A stretch of 64,000 nucleotides of DNA from Steinernema hermaphroditum (lineage: Eukaryota; Nematoda; Chromadorea; Rhabditida; Steinernematidae). Location of the stretch: the NCBI GenBank assembly GCA_030435675.1, contig CM059625.1, positions 2,666,001-2,730,000 on the forward strand, in the 5' to 3' direction. The position numbers and the translations under genes were made by a program. The notes beneath the pieces were generated by a model that was not told where the DNA came from, did no database searches, and saw nothing but the letters and a program-made list of their open reading frames with translations. Positions 11,324 through 22,311 of the stretch are shown here, in pieces; the first letter of the stretch is position 1, and the number at the start of each line of letters is the position of its first letter.

Positions 11324-11740
11324 TTAGTCTGCTGTCTCAGCAACCTGCTCGGCGAACGCAGAGATGCGGTGGTTACCGGTGCGGGAGCCGCGCTCAGCAG
11401 CAATCTCTTCGAGGAACGATCCCGATGGAATGCCGGTCTGTCCGAAGAAATACGGATGAAAGAGGGGTCCGTGGTTCCGGTGGACGTACACCGGTTGATA
11501 CTCGACATCAGTGGAACTAGAAATAAAATGATGACCAATATAGAACCCTGTCTGCGGTGGTTCTTACTTTTTACGCGGCGATGAACAGGTCAACTTGTAC
11601 AGCACCAGGAAAAGCAGTGCGGCCAATGTGCCCGATGCACCGGCCACGATGACGGTTGCCAGCGGATGGAGGTGAAACAGACTGGTGTCGATTTTGATAT
11701 AGTCGTAGATAGTCTTTGGGAACATTACGTGATGCGGCAT
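11324..11740 (-). CDS. single-pass membrane protein, 121 aa
   Basis: Exons 11568-11740 and 11324-11516, 51-bp intron, phase 2. The ATG follows TGTTTCAGGGTAAA. The N-terminal 28 residues are aromatic and charged; residues 29-50 (TVIVAGASGTLAALLFLVLY) are the helix, followed by SSPRK, with the split codon giving Asn58. The tail runs STDVEYQPVYVH, contains many aromatic residues (LFHPYFFG) and ends AEQVAETAD. It has the cluster's architecture but a longer tail. No domain recognised. Plus-strand frames across exon 2 are shadows. Confidence 0.75.
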
Positions 11741-11799
11741 TTTACCCTGAAACAAAGTGTTGTTAGAAAAGCAGGTTGTATGCTGTAAGTCACACACTT

Positions 11800-13800
11800 C
11801 ACGAAAAGACGGCGCACACTGAAAAGAACCTCAATAAGGACCTCAGTAATAGATAAGCAGCTCGGAGCAGATATACACTTTTCACTTGGTTTAGACGGGA
11901 GACAATGTTGTAATATGATGTCTTGATTTTCGGCGCTTACCTTCTAATGTCAAATGTTTAGACCAATTCTTTCGTTACAACATATTTCTATATTATGTGC
12001 TCCTTGCTGCGCAATGTTCTACAAGTTGCAAGGTCACCTTAGTGTACTGTCCGATATATTTGAATTCAAATGAATTTGGTTGCCTCCGTCCCGCCTCGCT
12101 GCCACTCCAGGATAAGCCATAAAACTCATGCTCTCGGCACTCAGGGCGACTAGGCAGTTGCCCATGACAGCCAATTGGCAAAAAGCCAAATCGCTTAAGG
12201 ACACACAGGGAAAGTAAAGGGAAACTGTCATAGTCAACCAGAACAGTGGAGAGTAAGGGACCTGTAAGCTCCTCATAATGAGAAGAATATACGCATTTCT
12301 TAACGACCAATATGACTTGTCCGTTTCTTGTATTCTGGCGTACAGAAAAAAGAGTCTTTTATAATATGTTTGTTTTTTCAATCGGTAATTATGCCTCTTT
12401 ACAAAACAGCGCCCTCCTTTTGGAACCAATAATGTCGATGCCATATTTCCTGACTTTTGATGTGAAATTTAGAAATTTCTGATGTTCTCCGAAAATTATA
12501 CCTCTCCCTTGTTTCCAAAACAGCGGCTATAAAGCTCCTGTTGCGTGAGGCAGTTGGCACACGTCCAAATCGCCGTAGGATACCTAGGGAAAATCGAAAC
12601 ACCGCAAATAGAAGCCGCAAAGTGTCTGTGAGGCGTCTTCTAAGTGTTTTCTAAGTGATGAGCAGCGGCCACTTTACTAAGCAATAGATGTACCAAAACC
12701 GTGGGACAATTGCACAATATGTAGGAATATCCAGCTCTGCCTTAGGCTCCTGCGAAAAGCGCATGCGTGCAGAATTAGACTGGATTATATTAACAACGTA
12801 ATTGTTAATGACATCCGGATCCCCTTTGAAACGTTAGAAAAGATAAGGAAAACGTAACTTCGAGATCTGTTTAAAACCGTTTACTGTTGAGTAAAAGCGA
12901 ATTTCTGATCCAGAGCCTTCGTTGATGAAAAGCACTTGTCGTCGCTTTGGCTACTCCATTTTATGTTTAACGTTTACAAAAAAAAATAGACGAGAAAACA
13001 GACTGATCGAACGCACACAACGGACTGAACCGTAAACAATGACGGCAAACGTCGGGATCGAGATCTGATCAACAGCTTGAATCATTGTAATGGACTGTCT
13101 GTCTGCGTCACGGTTGTGTCACAGCCCGGATTAGTGCTCCAATGGCCAAGTGCATGAGTCATCATGGGAAAGGAGACAGGATCGCATAGCTGCAAACAGC
13201 CGTCTAGCATTTTGCACAAAAAAAACTTTTGGCATCTGTTCCCACGCTTTTGGGTGTGATGCCCGGATTACTTCTCACAAGATTCATGATAATATGATCA
13301 TCCTCCACATTTTCAGAAGTGTGTATTGTCTACTGGGCGCAGCGCTGCACGATCGAAACGCGGGAATGTCCTTATTGCAGCTGCCCTAAACGGTGCAAAG
13401 TGCGGACACTTTCGACTGTCACGGGTTCTCATCGATTTCCTTCCGCAGTGTATAAGTGAAAAGAGTCTCATCACTTCCATATACCGACCGCATTGAAAAC
13501 CAGCAACGCGCGCTGAAAAAGAACCTTCAGACTTAAAAATACATTTTTGTTAAAAATGTTTGTTTATTAGCCCATGAAAATAAGTACACATTCGTAAGGA
13601 ATGGGATGAGGAGAACTGGGAACTGAAGGCATATTCAGTGACCGGAGGTTTAAAGATATGAGTAAAAAGGGCGTGGTAACAGAGTTTTGGTCATTGTACA
13701 GAGAGACATTGTTGTCGCCACAGCAAAAATCTGGATACCAGGCAGAATCAGGCACAACAACCGATTGATACAATCGGCATGAAGACAAGTACGTAGAGCA
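11800..13800. other. intergenic with two diverged repeat segments
   Basis: On the minus strand two segments, about 12150-12260 and 12540-12640, encode related short peptides (cores VLKRFGFLP and ILRRFGRVP) in open but ATG-poor frames, so an old duplication lies here. Nothing else is supported. A minus-strand frame at 13567-13788 is probably 3' flanking sequence of the next gene. Confidence 0.4.
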
Positions 13801-13812
13801 AACAAATCTTCC

Positions 13813-14209
13813 TCAAACTACACAAGGTTTCGTCGTTCGCTTGGCTTCGTTGGCTTCTTCTCCCAGTCCCTTCTCATGATTGTGAGTGCGCGTTTGGGTG
13901 GCTTTCTGCGACGATCTACGGAGGCAGAGCACGGCGATGCGCTTGTTGATGAAGCTCGCGATCTTCAGAACTTTGCTCACGATCCACAAGACGGGAATTT
14001 CCGCCAAATCCAAAGCACTAAAGCGACAACATAAATAACGAAAGAGAGGAAAGCTGCTCTTACTCCAAGGCCCACATCAGCAGCACATAATGGTACTGTC
14101 GATGGATGAGAACAGCGAGAATCATAGCTGCCCAGGTCCCAATAATTATGACGAGGAACAGTCTATTGTGGAGGACTTCATCAAAGAGCGTCGAGTCGGC
14201 CATGGCCAT
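13813..14209 (-). CDS. small membrane protein, 116 aa
   Basis: Exons 14064-14209 and 13813-14017, 46-bp intron, phase 2 (GTAAGA..CTTTAG). The ATG lies two bases behind AAAATTCAG. Residues 17-36 (RLFLVIIIGTWAAMILAVLI) are a helix and 41-48 (YVLLMWAL) extend hydrophobicity to the split Asp codon. Exon 2 opens with a second amphipathic segment (LAEIPVLWIVSKVLKIASF), then KRIAVLCLRR and a Lys/Arg/Glu-rich tail. A decayed copy of exon 2 lies 2 kb away at 16072-16236, showing that this gene belongs to a duplicating family. No known domain. Confidence 0.75.
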
Positions 14210-14214
14210 ATCTG

Positions 14215-15120
14215 AATTTTAGAGCTGTTTAGAATCTTGCCCAAAAAATATCGAAAAATGCGAAGAACAGATACGGGGAAGGAAGCCATTCCGCCTTAAG
14301 CGAGCTACGTTTACGTCCAAGGGGCCGGCGGACGTTAAAAAAGGAGCGAGCGAGCCCGTTAAGACCGTACAGAAGCGCGACTGTTGTGGGAAAAGCGAGG
14401 ACGTGGGACGCTAAGGGGCGGATGCGCATTTTGCGAAATCACTGAGAGTGGGTGGAGCTTTGCGGTCGGCGTCGGTAGAACGTTTCCTGTGCGGAATATT
14501 CCTTTCGCAGGGTAATAAATTGCCAACAGGACGTTTTTATTTCCGCCCTGAATTGGAATTGTTGCGATGGTTTTCGGAATGAGGGTGTTTGCTTGGAAAT
14601 GGTCGAAACAAACGAAGGAGAAAGGGAAACATCTCACGCTACGGTAGTTGTGGCACGTATACATTATAAAGTAGGGAGCTACAAACATTGTCCAATATGT
14701 AACCTTTGCTCTGTTTATCGCCTAATGCGGAACGAGGGCAAAATACACAAGGGTCCTTTGCTTCCGATTGGATGTTTCGTTTGGAGGCGGTCCATGGTCA
14801 TCCGATTTTTGCCTGAATGTGTAAACACAGGAAGATGCAAAATGACTGTGTACAGAAATTTTCCGAAATTTTATGAACAACAAGCATGTTGACTGTAATG
14901 AATTAAGTTGGTCGGCGACAGCCTTCATGACCCAGCTTGATGTACGGTCTTATTCTATCACCGCGGTAAATTAGTGCCGCCGCTACGAATCCGTTGTGCT
15001 AGCCTCCACTCCGATGTTCGTTTTCTCTGGAAATCACACAATAAAACCGTACATGGCCTGAGGAGCAAGACGTGACAACAAACGAATTTTAAAAAGCACT
15101 AAGGTCAACCTATCTCCGTG
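14215..15120. other. intergenic, nothing recognised
   Basis: Several short frames on both strands, none with exon signals or domains. Contains a possible promoter motif CTACGGTAG at 14639. Confidence 0.4.
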
Positions 15121-15121
15121 A

Positions 15122-15673
15122 CACGACAATTTCGCTCCGTTTTTTTCGACCCGTATTTTCCGCCTCTTCTTTTCCGTCCCATTTCTTTTCCGCCCGTCTC
15201 TTCCGCTCCGTTTTTTTTTTCGATGGCACCGGGTGATCGCGGCGGGACCAATTCGTCACCAAGTCGCCGCGGCGGAAATGTATTGGAATTTAGCCAGCTA
15301 CAACTTAAAACAAATTTGCGGTGTCTTCGGCGAACCCCGGCTTGGCTTAGGCTCCGGCTTAGGACTATGCCTAGATATATAAGGTTGCGGGCAAGCGCAG
15401 CGAGCCCCGTGTTCATTTTTGCGCTTGGCCTAACATCCAGGCTTAGGCTCCGACTTAGGACTATGCCTATTGATTTTAAGCGAGCCTGAAGGGCGAGCCC
15501 TGTAGTTGTGGAGGCTTCGGCAAATCCCGCTCTAAGTTGTAGCCGGTCCAATTCCAATACATTAGCGCAGCGACAATTGTGCGGCGAATTGGTCCCGCCA
15601 CGATCACCCTGACCCATCGAAAAAACGGGGCGGAAAAGATGGGGCGGAAAACAAATGGGGCGGAATTGTCGTG
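15122..15673. mobile_element. 552-bp inverted-repeat element, unclassified
   Basis: The two ends are inverted copies: CACGACAATTTCG at the left and, reversed, CACGACAATTCCG at the right. Matching continues inward through pyrimidine-rich CCGCC blocks, a GATCG.GGCGGGACCAATTCG block and AATGTATTGGAATT. The centre contains a 28-bp direct repeat (CTTAGGCTCCG.CTTAGGAC at 15347 and 15441). Long open frames cross it on both strands but are by-products of the symmetry. I found no clear target duplication or transposase, so this is a non-autonomous foldback-like or MITE-like element of unknown class. Confidence 0.65.
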
Positions 15674-15679
15674 GAGCCC

Positions 15680-16070
15680 TGTAGCTCTAAGGCTAGGGTT
15701 GCTTCACGGTGTGTGAGATGTGTGGAAACGCCTTCCTACAAAAATCATTTGGGCAGACCAACTGATAACAGCATGATTGATGTTAGCGAAAAAACTACTT
15801 TGCGACCGCGATGCTATCGAAATCAGCCACAAAGGAATGCCACCAATATGTCCTTTGCGCCCCGCGATGCTTGTGGGCTGTACACGTTGTGTTGCGCCAG
15901 ATGTCGAATGGTTGGCAAAGAGTTGCGAAACGACGGAAGGGATGGAACTCACTTGTTATTTTGGTATAGTCATTAGAACGATAAAGATGCGCTTGATAAT
16001 AGATGCGCATAGCGCGTGAATATTTGAGCAAAGTCCAAAAGGGGTGGAATTGTTGTATTACCTTTTATTA
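15680..16070. other. intergenic, nothing recognised
   Basis: Only overlapping short frames on both strands; no exon signals or repeats that I can support. Confidence 0.4.
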
Positions 16071-16071
16071 C

Positions 16072-16236
16072 CTATAAAATAACTGAATGTTTGAGAGGGG
16101 AGGGATGCCGAAATAACACAACGTAACTACCGAGGCAATTTTTGGCGACACCCCTGCTGATAAAGATCATGGCCTTCAGAACTTTGTCAATCATCCACAA
16201 AAAGGGGATTTCAACCCAATCCGTGGGGCCCAGCGA
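16072..16236 (-). pseudogene. decayed exon-2 copy of the 13.8-kb membrane protein gene
   Basis: The minus strand encodes WVEIPFLWMIDKVLKAMIF, which aligns with LAEIPVLWIVSKVLKIASF of the gene at 13813-14209, followed by an unrelated frame to a TAG at 16072. Nucleotide similarity begins exactly where the parent's intron acceptor lies, but CTTTAG has become CTATCG, so the splice site is destroyed. I find no exon 1 with a helix upstream. It is therefore a partial, probably dead duplicate. Confidence 0.65.
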
Positions 16237-16763
16237 TAGCGTACATTACTGAATAGAAGAGCTACCTATACTCGATGATCCGTAGCTTTGAAGTTGAAGA
16301 TGGGAGCCTGCAGTGCATTCACAGCCACATGTCGATGGGATGCCGCCTCTCCACCCTCCGATGTCCAAAACTACTGGAATCGCCGACCGCTCTTCTCCAA
16401 CCGAAGATAGAAGAAAAAACTCCATCAACAAAAGTAGGACTCACTGCCGAAGTGTTGGGAAAACGACGAAGAGGAGTAGACGTGGACCGCCTGGAGATTA
16501 CACAATTCTGACAAACGGGAATTCAAATGAGCCTATTGCGATAAAATCACGTTGTTCGTGTGCGACTTCTCGAACTTTGTCACAGGACGCACAACTTCTA
16601 CGCATAATTTTATTACATGTTAGTCGGCACGAATTACAAGTTTGGTCTTAAAGGAGGCACCGTCGGTCTGACGAGTTGACGTCTATTGCGCGGGTTCCTC
16701 AATTCGCAAGAAGAAGCGATTCCTATAACACCATTTACATGCGCTGCTTGAGTTGGTGAGTTG

Positions 16764-17076
16764 TCATACCCGACTTTGAACAAAAAACAGGTGGATCACG
16801 AAAGTGAGTTCCATAAGAAGCACGACGAGTGCGAAAATTCGAAGGAGGCGCGCTCCTGCATCGTTCGAAATCTAAACGGTACATATGTACTGTACTTTGC
16901 CTGTTTGCTCAATGAATATTAAATGAAGGTTGCCATTCATTCGGTCAAAGAACCATATGCGCTCGACTTACCTTTTTTAACTCATCTAAGAATTCCTCAG
17001 TGGTATGCGAGGCCGCGAACGAATTATGAATTGTGACGATGCAGAAGAGGAAAAGTATAAGGTTCATCCGACGCAT
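16764..17076 (-). CDS. small secreted or membrane protein with signal peptide and helix, 70 aa
   Basis: Exons 16972-17076 and 16764-16871, phase-0 intron of 100 bp. The ATG follows ATTGCAGGAATC. Residues 1-21 (ending CIVTIHNSFA) look like a cleavable signal peptide, followed by a short acidic segment (TTEEFLDELKK). Exon 2 gives a helix (LRIFALVVLLMELTFVIHLF) and ends at a TGA after QSRV. Unlike its neighbours the intron precedes the helix and is phase 0. A third exon ending in PTVPPLRPNL, around 16648-16717, is possible if a weaker donor is used before the TGA. Confidence 0.6.
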
Positions 17077-17079
17077 GAT

Positions 17080-18185
17080 TCCCTGCAATTTCAACATTAC
17101 TGTCACTTTCACTTACGGGAACGCTCTGAAGCCTTCCACAATGGATAGTGCACTCTAACCACCATAATGAGATTTTGGTGGGACACCGGAGTAACGAAAG
17201 CGCAACGTTTCCGAGGTAAAAAGAGAGCGGGCACACAGACAGACTAGGGACGTTTCAAATTGTCCACAACCGTCATGCCGCGTTCTTCCGCAGGAGTCAA
17301 TCTGACGAGTCTGTGGCGATGATGAAGAGTGGCGCTGTCGCGTGATGACAAAGCAACAGTATCACGACTCCGACTGAAATACGCCACTAGGAGTGGAAAA
17401 GCTGGCCCAATAGTCCACGGCAAACTGGAAGTTTAAGGCGTGTAGACACATCTGTGAAATCCGAAAGTTGCCCTACAGATTCAATATACATTTTGTCTTT
17501 TCTTTGTGTGTCTGGCGACTTTTTATGAAGGACGTTGAATAAATTGAGTGAGCGTGAACGTCACTGATGCCGTAATAATTGCCGAGGCGTCACATGACAG
17601 AGAGCCTTCGCTTTACCATGGTCAAGGTTTGCCACCCACTTCTACGTTCTTCCCTCCGCCAACGTCTACACTGCTAGCCATTTTGAGGATGGGTGATCGA
17701 CACCGAAATCAGCCCCTTGAGAGCCCGCGCAAAGTTGTTGGGCCTAACTTCCCAGAAAATCACCGCATCCCTGAGACTACTTGCGCGCTTCATACACAAA
17801 CTGAAAATTCGCTGCGAGACCCTTTTAAACATTAGCATCGGAACTGGCAGATGAATCTTTCTGAAACGGCCGGTGTACTCCTTCTGTATCTCCTTCTGTA
17901 AGGGAGATGCCTTCTCTGACACTTGAGAAAACTAATGGGATCATCGCCTTTGACAGCAATGCAGCGCTCTACATCGACAACAAAACAAGACGCTGACTAC
18001 GTTGTGACACTCTACCTCCTTTTGCTTCCTTTAGACATTCTTGGTGATGTAGATTCAGGATGATAAGCCGCAAACAGTCCATTTTCGGAGATCTAGTCGA
18101 TCCGCCGACTTGTAACGTTTCCTTATCAGCTGTACATCATTGCTTCGACCGACTATGGACTAGGGAATTCAGCAGCGATACAAAA
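17080..18185. other. intergenic with doubtful frames
   Basis: Frames at 17548-17835 (+) and 17674-17922 (-) overlap and cannot both be real; neither shows a helix, signal or exon signals. Nothing else is supported. Confidence 0.35.
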
Positions 18186-18584
18186 ATGAATTCGAACAAA
18201 TACGGCTCTGTAAGGTTGCAAGGCTGGCCAATCACCACAAGACCTACACTTTGTACGTTTCTAACATCATCTTTGCTCTGCATTACATTTGCTCAACTTT
18301 CATCGTTGTGCCATAGGATTTACTCCCTCGTCCTGCTGCTCTCCCATCTATCTCCCTTTCTATCTCCGTTTGAGGAAACAATATCTCTTGATGTTTCGCA
18401 AAAAACGGCGAAGCGAAAACTTATTTATCATCGATATTAGGATAGGAGGCGTTTCAGAATAAAGCGGATTTTCGATCGGTTGCTTCACATTTGTGGAATC
18501 GTCAATAATAGTCGGTTTCTTCGTCCTTATCGACATCAGCTTGCCCTCGTTCGATGTCATCACCAGGAAGAATATCTCCTCTAA
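18186..18584 (+). CDS. probable small membrane protein, 102 aa
   Basis: Model: exon 1 18186-18367, exon 2 18458-18584, 90-bp intron (GTTTGA..GTTTCAG) in phase 2. Exon 1 contains two hydrophobic stretches (LCTFLTSSLLCITFAQLSSL and IYSLVLLLSHLSPFLSP); exon 2 opens basic (IKRIFDRLLH) and ends at TAA. The same phase-2 junction after a helix as in its neighbours favours the model, but the donor is weak and the reading frame continues upstream to an ATG at 18060. One of the few plus-strand members. Confidence 0.35.
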
Positions 18585-18589
18585 AATTT

Positions 18590-19900
18590 CAATATGCCAA
18601 GCTGGGGAACCAAGCCAGGTTATTCAAGACTCACTCATAGAAGAAGACGCGGAAAGCGGCCGTGATACTGCTCCATAGACGACCAACCAAGATCAAGCCG
18701 AAAAGGCCGAACAGAAAAAAGAAGCATAGTTTTCGGAGGAACTCATCAACAGGCATTGTTTTACCGAAGATGAGAAAGGAACTCAAACTGAAGACACCGA
18801 ATAATAAGCCGGAGCCGAGGCGTAAATAATCCGGCTATTCGAAGAGCATCAACCTCTGGGGAACACCTACCTGTTGTTCACTTGGTAAATATTCATCCCA
18901 GCAGAGAATGCAAGAAATGCCGCAGTTAATTATTTTCCAATCGTAAATATCAACTGCGCAATTAGGAGATATCAAACGATCGCGGACCCATATTCGCCTT
19001 AGACATATGTGAGTCATGTTTTCGGAATGTTTTATTTTGAGAAGTTTGTTTGTCTGGTTACATTTGCTAAATACTCGGAAGATAACCGAAATGTTTGTAG
19101 CAAAGGATAATATTAAATTTTCGCATCTTTTTCCATTATGATGCTACATAGCGAAATGACATAAAGACAAAGACAAAGACATCTTTAACACATGCGTTTT
19201 GCCATCGCAATGTCGTATTGGCTTTCCGCTACAGTAATGTGTTTGAATTACCTTAGCTCATTGGTGCAAACAGTGATGGGTTTCGAGACTCGAAATAACG
19301 AGATCGAGACCGAGATCGATACCGTGTCTCGAAAAGTTTCGAGACCGACACTCGGCGGAAAACCGAGCGAGACCCATCACTGAGTACAAACACCTAAGCA
19401 CCATCGTAGAGAGTTTCATGGGAAGACCGAGCGTTGCTGGACCGAGCCTAATGTTTCCCTCCATTTTTTTCCTACTTAACGCGCGGTAGAACAAACAATA
19501 ATTAGGCATATTGATGAACTCGACTATGTCTACTCGACGACGAACTCGATTATGCCAGCATTATTCACTACATCTATCTTTATTTCGCTTAAATTTTCCC
19601 TTCTCTCTGTATTCTGAACTCTATCTGATAGCATCCACCGATCTTCCGAAGTTTCCCGAAACAACCTAACGATTAGCCTACACTGTTTTCGATCTCGCCC
19701 TAATCTGAGGACTCAATGACTCTATACTAGATACATGGTTGATCTGCCCCAAAACACCTTCTTTAAGATATATTAACACACGACTAAAGCCAAGTAAGTA
19801 TACACGGCATGTGTTGACTACAATGATAATGGAATGACAGTCGATTACGCTTCAACGACGGTGATGCATCTTTCTTGCATCAAGCGCTTCTGCTTCAGCA
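18590..19900. other. intergenic, contains a hAT-like MITE
   Basis: No supported gene. An AAAGAC triplet run (19161-19180) and the small element at 19271-19382 are the only structures I recognise. Confidence 0.4.
19271..19382. mobile_element. 112-bp hAT-like MITE
   Basis: The ends CAGTGATGGGT and ACCCATCACTG are perfect 11-bp inverted repeats, and similarity continues inward through TTCGAGACTCG-like blocks. Flanks GGTGCAAA (19263-19270) and AGTACAAA (19383-19390) match at 6 of 8 positions, as expected of an ageing 8-bp target duplication. CA.TG ends with 8-bp duplications are typical of hAT elements. Confidence 0.65.
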
Positions 19901-19903
19901 GAA

Positions 19904-20595
19904 TTACCCGGACATGTTGTTCTCGTCGACGTTGTCCTCGGACTTCTTGGGAGCACCTTCGTAGTGCTCATTCTCGTTCTTGGTCTTGAAGATGAGCTTC
20001 TGGACAGTGGTGTTAAGAGCGGTCGAGTTCTCCTCGATTCCGGACTCGACGCAGATGATCACCTTGTTCTTCTCGTTCGATTCTTCCTCGGCGCACGGAG
20101 GAAGGGGAAGGGGCGTCTTAGGCGGTCCGCAGGGGGGCAGAGTGATCGGGTAGGGAGAGTTGGTGAGAGCGGGAGGAACCACCGGAGAGGCGCGATGATA
20201 GGAGCGAGTAGGCTTTTCCGGACCAGAGCTATAGCCACCGATTTCCACATTCGACAGGCGAGCGGCGCGACGACGACGTTCAGATCTGTAATCTCAATGC
20301 ATAGTGATGATTTTGGTTGTCCACTTACCGTTGAGTCCAGCCCATGTAGATACAGAAGCTCATCAAGACAAAGAACGCGATTCCACAAAGAATGGATCCG
20401 TCAACGAGAGCGTTGTAGACCAGTGCACTTTGACTGAAAAGGGCCCGTTTTAAAACGATAACCTTAAGACTGCTAAATTGCTTACGTCGGAGGGTCATGA
20501 ACAATGAATCCGCGACCTTTCAAGTCGATTTTGAGACGCTCGAGGTCCTTCTCGAACTGAAGGCGCTTCTCTTGAACGAAAGCGTTGTGTTCCAT
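19904..20595 (-). CDS. single-pass membrane protein, 198 aa
   Basis: Exons 20486-20595, 20329-20433 and 19904-20285; both introns are phase 2. Exon 1 gives a charged N-terminus (EKRLQFEKDLERLKIDLKGR), probably helical. Exon 2 carries the helix (DGSILCGIAFFVLMSFCIYM) ending MGWTQ, and the split codon gives Arg. Exon 3 starts SERRRRAARL, a stop-transfer-like basic patch, then a Pro-rich stretch (SPYPITLPPCGPPKTPLPLP) and an acidic, Asn-rich end with ENSTALNTT. Its codon usage is markedly C-ending, suggesting stronger expression than its neighbours. No family recognised; the order basic patch, Pro-rich, acidic tail suggests a cytosolic scaffold tail. Confidence 0.8.
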
Positions 20596-20599
20596 AGCG

Positions 20600-22040
20600 G
20601 CGATCGGTACCCTTAATGATGAGAACAGCGTATATATACCGAACGCACGGCGCATTCGTAAGCGAGATTACGGTAGCACGAGGGACGGTGAACTAGGCTC
20701 AGTCTCTCACCCTCTCACAGTCTCTCACCCTCTCACTCTCACTAACGCTCACCAAGAGCGTTGGAAAGTAGTGTTGGAAGAGCTCCTTGATCCGCTTGGT
20801 CAGAGGGCACCCGACCGTGGAGATCAGTCAGCTTCGAGTGACGAACTAAACTGTTTCGATCACGGTCGGGCGTTGAGAAATAGTGGGCGGAGCAGTTTTG
20901 GAAATGGTTTGGTGACCAGCCCCTTTTGTCAAAAAGAGAGGAAAGACAAACAAGTGTGCCTTCAGATTGAAAGTACTAGAATAGAAAAGCACAAAAGAAA
21001 AGAGCCGATCATCTCGAAGAGAAGCGCATTTCGCACGAACTGCTGTCGATCTTTCCAAAACAAATCTTCGACGCTACAGCACTGCCTTATCTCCAGCATC
21101 TTCAAACAAAGCGCCTCAGAAATCTGTTTCTTTCAAGGAACTAGAAGATTTCATAACGGTTATCTCAATGTTTGCCAATTTTAAAAAATGTCTACGACCT
21201 TTTCCTTAAGTCTGTGGTAAGCATCATGGATGGAATGAAGGATAGGATGGATACCCAAAACAAAGGATACCCGCAACCTAAGCCCGGATCTTTTGAAGTC
21301 TAAGGTTACCGACATTTTAGAATTTCATAATTTCATGATGCTTTTTCTTTTCGCGTGACCTCCTGCCCCAGACGGACGCGTCTGGCAGTCAGTCACTGTG
21401 AATCACAAGCCCTGTGAACGTCATGAATCATTGAAAATTCATGCCGATCAACTCTTCGCTGAGCGCTCTGACCGGACTTTGCATTCAAATGATAAACTAC
21501 GGTAGAAGCCATCATCGGACGGGCAGGAACATATAAGAGTCTTTGTAGCTATAGCTAAGGGTGTTCCCGTAAAGCCACCCAAAAAAGGTAGTTGGAATAG
21601 TATGCCTTCAGAAACCCCAGCAAATTTGTGTTGTGGTCCCCACAAAATGGTGCAAAAACTGTGCACTGCACAGACGCGGAGTTCGGCTACAGACAAAATG
21701 CAAATGATCATAAAAACGTCTGCATGAAGAGAAGCGCGAGACGACGGCGGCGGCCGTTGCAAGCTGCAAAGTGACGCGGTCTGTCTGCGAACGGCGTGCA
21801 GAAGAGTTTGGCGCCGTGTGACTGGCGCTTTACAAAAAACTGTCTCGTCAAGCTCGATCTCCTCCGCTAGAGTTGCGCCTCCTACGCGTCTCGCAATCTG
21901 TCTGCGGGAGAATCTGTCGGGCTGTGGGAAGAGAAGGGTGAAAACACGAAAACAAAAGTAATACAGAAGACGTCGATTACATGGCTGTTTTTCTGTTGCT
22001 ATATTTGCAGAGTAGTTCAAGGAAATCGCCGTCTGCAAGC
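20600..22040. other. upstream regions with long chance frames
   Basis: Contains an 18-bp tandem repeat (AGTCTCTCACCCTCTCAC at about 20699-20734) and motif ATTACGGTAG at 20664. Two long frames (20585-21184 plus, 21448-22038 minus) show no domain or exon structure and I treat them as non-coding. Confidence 0.4.
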
Positions 22041-22041
22041 A

Positions 22042-22311
22042 ATGAATTTCTGTATAATTGCAAAAAGATTGGAATCGCTATTGGTCTTAATTATGGCCTT
22101 GCTATTGGTCCAAACAAAATCAATTACCAAAGGTCCAGGTTCTTGGCGAAATCTCCTGAGTAGCGATCGTTCTTATCGTCAGACAGACACATTGTGGCAG
22201 GCAATAGAACAAAAAATATTTTCTGCAAATGACGATGTTTTCGTTCCGTGGCGACCCTCAAGAAATACTAATGTGTTTATGACAGTGCATTTGGTCTCTG
22301 TACTTCTGTAA
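22042..22311 (+). CDS. possible secreted or type I membrane protein
   Basis: An ATG frame of 89 codons. Residues 11-24 (SLLVLIMALLLVQT) with a preceding Lys-Arg form a likely signal peptide. The mature part is polar (TKGPGSWRNLLSSD, VPWRPSRN) and ends in a hydrophobic stretch (VFMTVHLVSVLL) at the stop. If the terminal codons hide a donor (TCT|GTACTT or CTTCT|GTAAAT), the gene continues after GGTTACGGCTAG at 22346; in the first case the tail would read on to GGHGGKRRG near 22470. I cannot decide, so only the open frame is given. Confidence 0.4.
   Translation: MNFCIIAKRLESLLVLIMALLLVQTKSITKGPGSWRNLLSSDRSYRQTDTLWQAIEQKIFSANDDVFVPWRPSRNTNVFMTVHLVSVLL

Noticed and set aside
15105..15617. 170- and 123-codon frames in opposite directions
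   Set aside because: They are mirror products of the inverted-repeat element's symmetry, not genes.
20585..21184. 199-codon plus-strand frame
   Set aside because: Starts with a codon inside the divergent gene's first exon, is Ser/Arg-rich without domain, and crosses a simple tandem repeat in the upstream region of the 198-aa gene; frames this long are expected by chance in six frames of 64 kb.
21448..22038. 196-codon minus-strand frame
   Set aside because: No domain, no helix pattern, no acceptor in front, and composition follows the GC-rich promoter-like sequence.
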